From the NCBI RefSeq assembly GCF_937920395.1, contig NZ_CALEVF010000104.1:1-8580 (forward strand): a stretch of 8,580 bases of DNA, written 5' to 3'. This document shows, one piece after another, positions 6,102-8,580 of the stretch (positions are counted from its first letter, which is position 1; each line of letters begins with the position of its first letter). The notes beneath the pieces are model-generated. The model was not told the DNA's origin. It made no database searches and worked only from the letters and a program-made list of their open reading frames with translations. Source of the DNA: an uncultured Clostridium sp. (GTDB taxonomy: Bacteria; Bacillota; Clostridia; Clostridiales; Clostridiaceae). Made by a program: the position numbers and the translations under genes.

Positions 6102-7641
6102 AGATGAGGCTTTAGAAAGAAAGGCTCTTCGGTTTCTGCTAAAAAAATACTTTTCACAAAGCATTGAAGTTGTAGATGAGGTTAGTAATGGAAGGGATGC
6201 AGTAGATGATGCAATACTTCTAAAACCTCATATTATATTAATGGATATTCATATGCCGATAATGGAGGGACTCGAGGCCTGTAGTATTATTAAAGAAAGT
6301 TATCCGCAAACTGAATTTATAATAATTACTGCTTTTAATTATTTTGATTATGCGAAAAAGGCATTAAGTATTGGAGTAAGCGATTACTTATTAAAGCCTT
6401 TTTCAAATGATGAATTTGTAAACTCAGTAAATAAAGTAATTAATAAAATTAACACAAAGAATTTAATAGAAAATAAAAATATTCGATTAAAGGAAACTTA
6501 TAAGAAAATATCGCCTTATGTTGAAAAACAAATGGTAGAAAACATAGCTTATGGATTAACATTAACTGAAGATCAATTTAATAAGTATAGAGATATTTTT
6601 AAAATTGATAGTGCTAAGTTTTGTTGCATTGTATTTAATTTAAATGAAAAAAAGTTATTTAATGAGAATAGTATAACTTTAATAAAAAATAAATTGAATA
6701 TCTTATTTCCGAGTATTATTGGTGGGATATGTTTAAATGATATTATATTATTTGTCTTTGATGAATCCGTTGGTAGTAAAATTTTAAGTAGAGGTTTTGA
6801 AAGTCTGTTAAATGATTTGCGATTGGAGTTTAAAATAAGATATGATATAACAGTATATGTAGGTATTTCTGCTGTTAACGATGGAATTAATCAATTATAT
6901 CTCGCTTATAAAGAAGCTAAGAGATGCTCTGAAAACTTTGAAAATGTAGATACACAAATTGGTAGTAAATTTCAAACAAATATTAGCATCACAGGCGATG
7001 TAAATGAAGTTAATCATATTTTAAGTGGAAAAGTAATAAAGGAAGATTTAAATGGAGCAATAATTGAATTAGATATTATTTTAAGTGACTTATTGAGCGG
7101 AGATGGTAGTCCTAATCTAGTGGTTTTAAAAAAAATACTTTTACATATTATAGATAGTGTTATTGAGGATATAAATAAATTCACCGGAAAAGACTTCGAA
7201 GATTTTAGTAAAAATAAAATCCTTGAAGAACTTATTAACTTAAGAAAAATTTCAGATTTAAAAAATTGTGTAAGTCTAGTGCTAAAAAATCTTATAACTT
7301 ACATATCAAGCTATAAAAGGAGCAAAAATATCGATGTAGTGGAAAAGGTTAAAAAATATATAGAAAATAATTATATGAATGATGTTAGTCTAGATAAATT
7401 AGCTCATTATATATCTATGAGTAGTTTTTATTTAAGTAGAATTTTTTCTAAAGTGGAAGGTACAAATATTAAGGAATATATAATTAAAATTAGAATGGAA
7501 AAGGCAAAGAGTATGCTAATAGAAGGAAAAAAATCAGTAAAACAAATTGCATTTGAGGTTGGATACTTGGATCAGAATTATTTTAGTAAAGCATTTAAGA
7601 AGTATACTAATATATCGCCTAAGGAGTACTGCAATTTATAG
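6079..7641 (+). CDS. YesN-type response regulator with AraC-family DNA-binding domain
   Basis: This cytosolic partner of the kinase is about 520 residues from the chosen start. Residues 1-120 are a receiver domain: E9-D10 acidic pair, phospho-acceptor Asp56 in LMDIHMP, Thr84 in IIITAF and Lys106 in DYLLKPF. A middle region of about 300 residues with mixed helix and strand follows, as in many long YesN-like regulators. The last 100 residues hold two AraC helix-turn-helix units (VSLDKLAHYISMSSFYLSRIFSK, then VKQIAFEVGYLDQNYFSKAFKKYTNISPKEY). I chose TTG at 6079 because GGGGGTGA (6066-6073), nearly ideal against the 16S rRNA tail, ends 5 bases before it and the receiver then begins M-I-K-L-L-I-A-E-D-E. 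An ATG at 6064 would add five residues and lies at the edge of that site. Its targets are probably the adjacent kdgF or TRAP genes. Confidence 0.93.
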   Translation: MIKLLIAEDEALERKALRFLLKKYFSQSIEVVDEVSNGRDAVDDAILLKPHIILMDIHMPIMEGLEACSIIKESYPQTEFIIITAFNYFDYAKKALSIGVSDYLLKPFSNDEFVNSVNKVINKINTKNLIENKNIRLKETYKKISPYVEKQMVENIAYGLTLTEDQFNKYRDIFKIDSAKFCCIVFNLNEKKLFNENSITLIKNKLNILFPSIIGGICLNDIILFVFDESVGSKILSRGFESLLNDLRLEFKIRYDITVYVGISAVNDGINQLYLAYKEAKRCSENFENVDTQIGSKFQTNISITGDVNEVNHILSGKVIKEDLNGAIIELDIILSDLLSGDGSPNLVVLKKILLHIIDSVIEDINKFTGKDFEDFSKNKILEELINLRKISDLKNCVSLVLKNLITYISSYKRSKNIDVVEKVKKYIENNYMNDVSLDKLAHYISMSSFYLSRIFSKVEGTNIKEYIIKIRMEKAKSMLIEGKKSVKQIAFEVGYLDQNYFSKAFKKYTNISPKEYCNL

Positions 7642-7727
7642 AATAGAGTACAGAAGGGTATATAGTTGTAAATTCAAATAATAAATTGCATAAATTAAAC
7701 AAATAAGTTAAGATAATCACAAATAAG

Positions 7728-7762
7728 TATAATATTTTAAATAGCCAATGGTAACGATTAAT
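7728..7762 (+). promoter_or_regulatory. Candidate kdgF promoter with a degenerate operator
   Basis: A perfect TATAAT (7728-7733) lies 70 bp before the cupin gene, but no good -35 box stands 16-18 bp upstream, as is common at activator-dependent promoters. TGGTAACGATTAAT (7749-7762) sits just after the expected transcription start, the same position as operator O2 at the symporter promoter. Its left half fits the TGTTAACG half-site with one mismatch, but the right half does not. No terminator is visible after the response regulator, so read-through from that operon is also possible. Confidence 0.4.
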
Positions 7763-7803
7763 AATTATTTTATGAGCAATAGAAATTTAAGGAGGAATTG
7801 AGT

Positions 7804-8127
7804 ATGATAGTAAGAAATGATGATGTTAAACTTGAGGATTTAGGAAAGGGTGTATCTCGAAAGGTACTAGCACAAGTAACAAATATAATGATGGTTGAAG
7901 TGCATTTTAAAAAAGGTTCAGTCGGAGAAGTTCATTCACATATGCATGAACAAATTAGTTACATACTAAAAGGAAGTTTTGAGTTAAACATTGATGGTAA
8001 AAAGGAAATAGTAAAAACTGGTGATACTTATTATGTTAAGCCAAATGCACTTCATGGTGTTTTAGCATTAGAAGATGCAACAATATTAGACGTGTTTACT
8101 CCTCGCAGAGAAGATTTTCTAAAATAA
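7804..8127 (+). CDS. kdgF: KdgF-like cupin, unsaturated uronate ring-opening/linearising enzyme
   Basis: This is a 107-residue single-domain cupin. Established KdgF enzymes speed conversion of 4,5-unsaturated monouronates, released from pectin or alginate, to linear 5-keto-4-deoxyuronate, the substrate of KduI. Metal ligands are readable as H44-x-H46-x3-Q50 in motif 1 (GSVGEVHSHMHEQISYILKG) and H84 in motif 2 (GDTYYVKPNALHGV). A Gln in place of the common cupin Glu, the ALHGVLALED stretch and the C-terminal DVFTPRREDFL end are the KdgF-like features I recognise. AAGGAGG (7789-7795) is 8 bases before ATG 7804. An upstream in-frame TTG at 7798 is only 2 bases from it and can be discounted. It is flanked by the two-component genes and a TRAP transporter and closed by its own terminator. 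With kduI in the same window the assignment is strong, though small cupins are easily confused. Confidence 0.82.
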   Translation: MIVRNDDVKLEDLGKGVSRKVLAQVTNIMMVEVHFKKGSVGEVHSHMHEQISYILKGSFELNIDGKKEIVKTGDTYYVKPNALHGVLALEDATILDVFTPRREDFLK

Positions 8128-8141
8128 ATCAAACATAATGT

Positions 8142-8189
8142 ATTCCCTCATCATCATGTATTTTTAATATGATGATGAGGGAATTTTTT
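8142..8189 (+). terminator. Rho-independent terminator after kdgF
   Basis: ATTCCCTCATCATCAT (8142-8157) pairs with ATGATGATGAGGGAAT (8169-8184), a perfect 16-bp stem around an 11-base loop, followed by a run of Ts to 8189. It separates kdgF from the TRAP genes, so the latter need their own promoter. Confidence 0.93.
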
Positions 8190-8200
8190 AATATGACAAT

Positions 8201-8216
8201 CGATTACATATAATCG
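8201..8216. promoter_or_regulatory. Perfect inverted repeat upstream of the TRAP gene, candidate regulator site
   Basis: CGATTA (8201-8206) and TAATCG (8211-8216) form a perfect inverted repeat around CATA. It is centred about 50 bp upstream of the putative -10 box of the TRAP gene, a usual distance for an activator site. It is unlike the LacI-type operator. The protein that would bind is unknown; the adjacent response regulator is one candidate, although AraC-type proteins more often use direct repeats. Confidence 0.4.
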
Positions 8217-8255
8217 CAAGTTTTTCTTCTAGTAAAGGGTTTCATAAAATAGTAT

Positions 8256-8261
8256 TATAAT
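8256..8261 (+). promoter_or_regulatory. Candidate -10 box of the TRAP transporter operon
   Basis: A perfect TATAAT stands 38 bp before the TRAP gene start, but the bases 17 bp upstream (8233-8238, TAAAGG) are not a -35 box. Since a strong terminator precedes it, a promoter must lie here. The missing -35 would fit dependence on an activator. Confidence 0.45.
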
Positions 8262-8298
8262 ATTATAAACAAGAAAGATTCTTAGGGGGGCAAAAATA

Positions 8299-8580
8299 AT
8301 GAATAAAAAGAAATTTATCGCAATATTTTCATGTCTTGTACTAACTGTAGGAATGTTAGCTGGTTGTGGAAGCAAAACATCAACTGCTACAAAGGGTGCT
8401 GCTAAAACAGCAACTAAATCAGTTACTTTAAGATTATCAGATAATCAACCTGCTGGATATCCAACAATAATAGGAGATCAAGCATTTGCTAAAGAGGTAG
8501 AAGCCAAAACAAATGGCAGAATAAAAATAAAAGTATTTTTAGGATCACAACTTGGGGATGAAAAAAGTACTATAGAACAA
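8299..8580 (+). CDS. TRAP transporter solute-binding lipoprotein (DctP family), N-terminal part
   Basis: Only the first 94 codons are in the window. The start has lysines (MNKKK), a hydrophobic stretch (FIAIFSCLVLTVGML) and the lipobox L-A-G-C with Cys23, so the mature protein would be a lipoprotein on the outer face of the cell membrane. A low-complexity Ser/Thr/Ala/Lys linker (about 25-41) precedes the binding domain. That domain opens with VTLRLSDNQPAGYPTIIGDQAFAKEVEAKTNGRIKIKVFLGSQLGDEKSTIEQ, the typical first part of DctP-type TRAP binding proteins. These deliver organic acids, including uronates, to a sodium-driven DctQ/DctM permease, whose genes should follow. The ATG has an AGGGGGG ribosome site 8 bases upstream. 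Given kdgF and kduI nearby, a uronate ligand is probable but inferred. Confidence 0.93.
   Translation, partial: MNKKKFIAIFSCLVLTVGMLAGCGSKTSTATKGAAKTATKSVTLRLSDNQPAGYPTIIGDQAFAKEVEAKTNGRIKIKVFLGSQLGDEKSTIEQ

Noticed and set aside
6873..6886. TGTTAACGATGGAA inside the response regulator gene
   Set aside because: It is a half-site only, deep in coding sequence and away from any promoter.
7798..7803. TTG at 7798 as the start of the cupin gene
   Set aside because: It is only 2 bases from the end of AAGGAGG, while ATG 7804 has ideal 8-base spacing.
1..8580. CRISPR arrays, tRNA/rRNA genes, insertion sequences, phage or defence genes
   Set aside because: No repeat-spacer pattern, cloverleaf sequence, transposase motif or terminal inverted repeat was seen; the content is a coherent metabolic locus.

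Overview
The window is very AT-rich with short intergenic gaps, strong AGGAGG-type ribosome binding sites, TATAAT boxes and hairpin-plus-T terminators. Together with the protein families this points to a low-GC Bacillota, most likely a Clostridium or close relative. All genes read on the + strand. The theme is uptake and breakdown of pectin-derived (unsaturated) uronates.

Layout. (1) 1-167: the 3' end of a YhcH/YjgK/YiaL (EbgC-like) gene. (2) 168-518: a regulatory region with a good promoter bracketed by two copies of a LacI-type operator, then a leader of about 190 nt. (3) 519-1859: a GPH-family sugar/uronide symporter that appears broken twice. Its Shine-Dalgarno sits in front of ATA instead of ATG, and there is an in-frame TGA after about 83% of the protein. 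A HIT-family protein follows (1942-2367), then a terminator. (4) 2451-4468: a LacI-family repressor with a perfect 16-bp palindrome at its own promoter, followed by kduI and a terminator. (5) 4590-7641: an overlapping YesM-type histidine kinase and YesN/AraC-type response regulator pair. (6) 7804-8127: a small cupin that looks like KdgF, followed by a terminator. (7) 8299-8580: the start of a TRAP-transporter solute-binding lipoprotein, cut by the window edge.

Working model. Unsaturated monouronate released from pectin enters through the TRAP system and, formerly or in relatives, the GPH symporter. KdgF opens the unsaturated ring to 5-keto-4-deoxyuronate and KduI isomerises that to 3-deoxy-D-glycero-2,5-hexodiulosonate, on the way to 2-keto-3-deoxygluconate. 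The LacI-type protein probably represses its own operon and the symporter operon through a TGTTAACGTTAACA-like site. The two-component pair probably senses an extracellular signal and acts on the neighbouring kdgF and/or TRAP promoter. The pathway and regulatory links are inferred from gene families and neighbourhood; the operators, terminators and the two lesions in the symporter are visible directly.

I do not see CRISPR arrays, RNA genes, insertion sequences or phage genes. The least ordinary things here are the doubly altered symporter, in which both changes fit G-to-A transitions, and the coherent three-site operator set.
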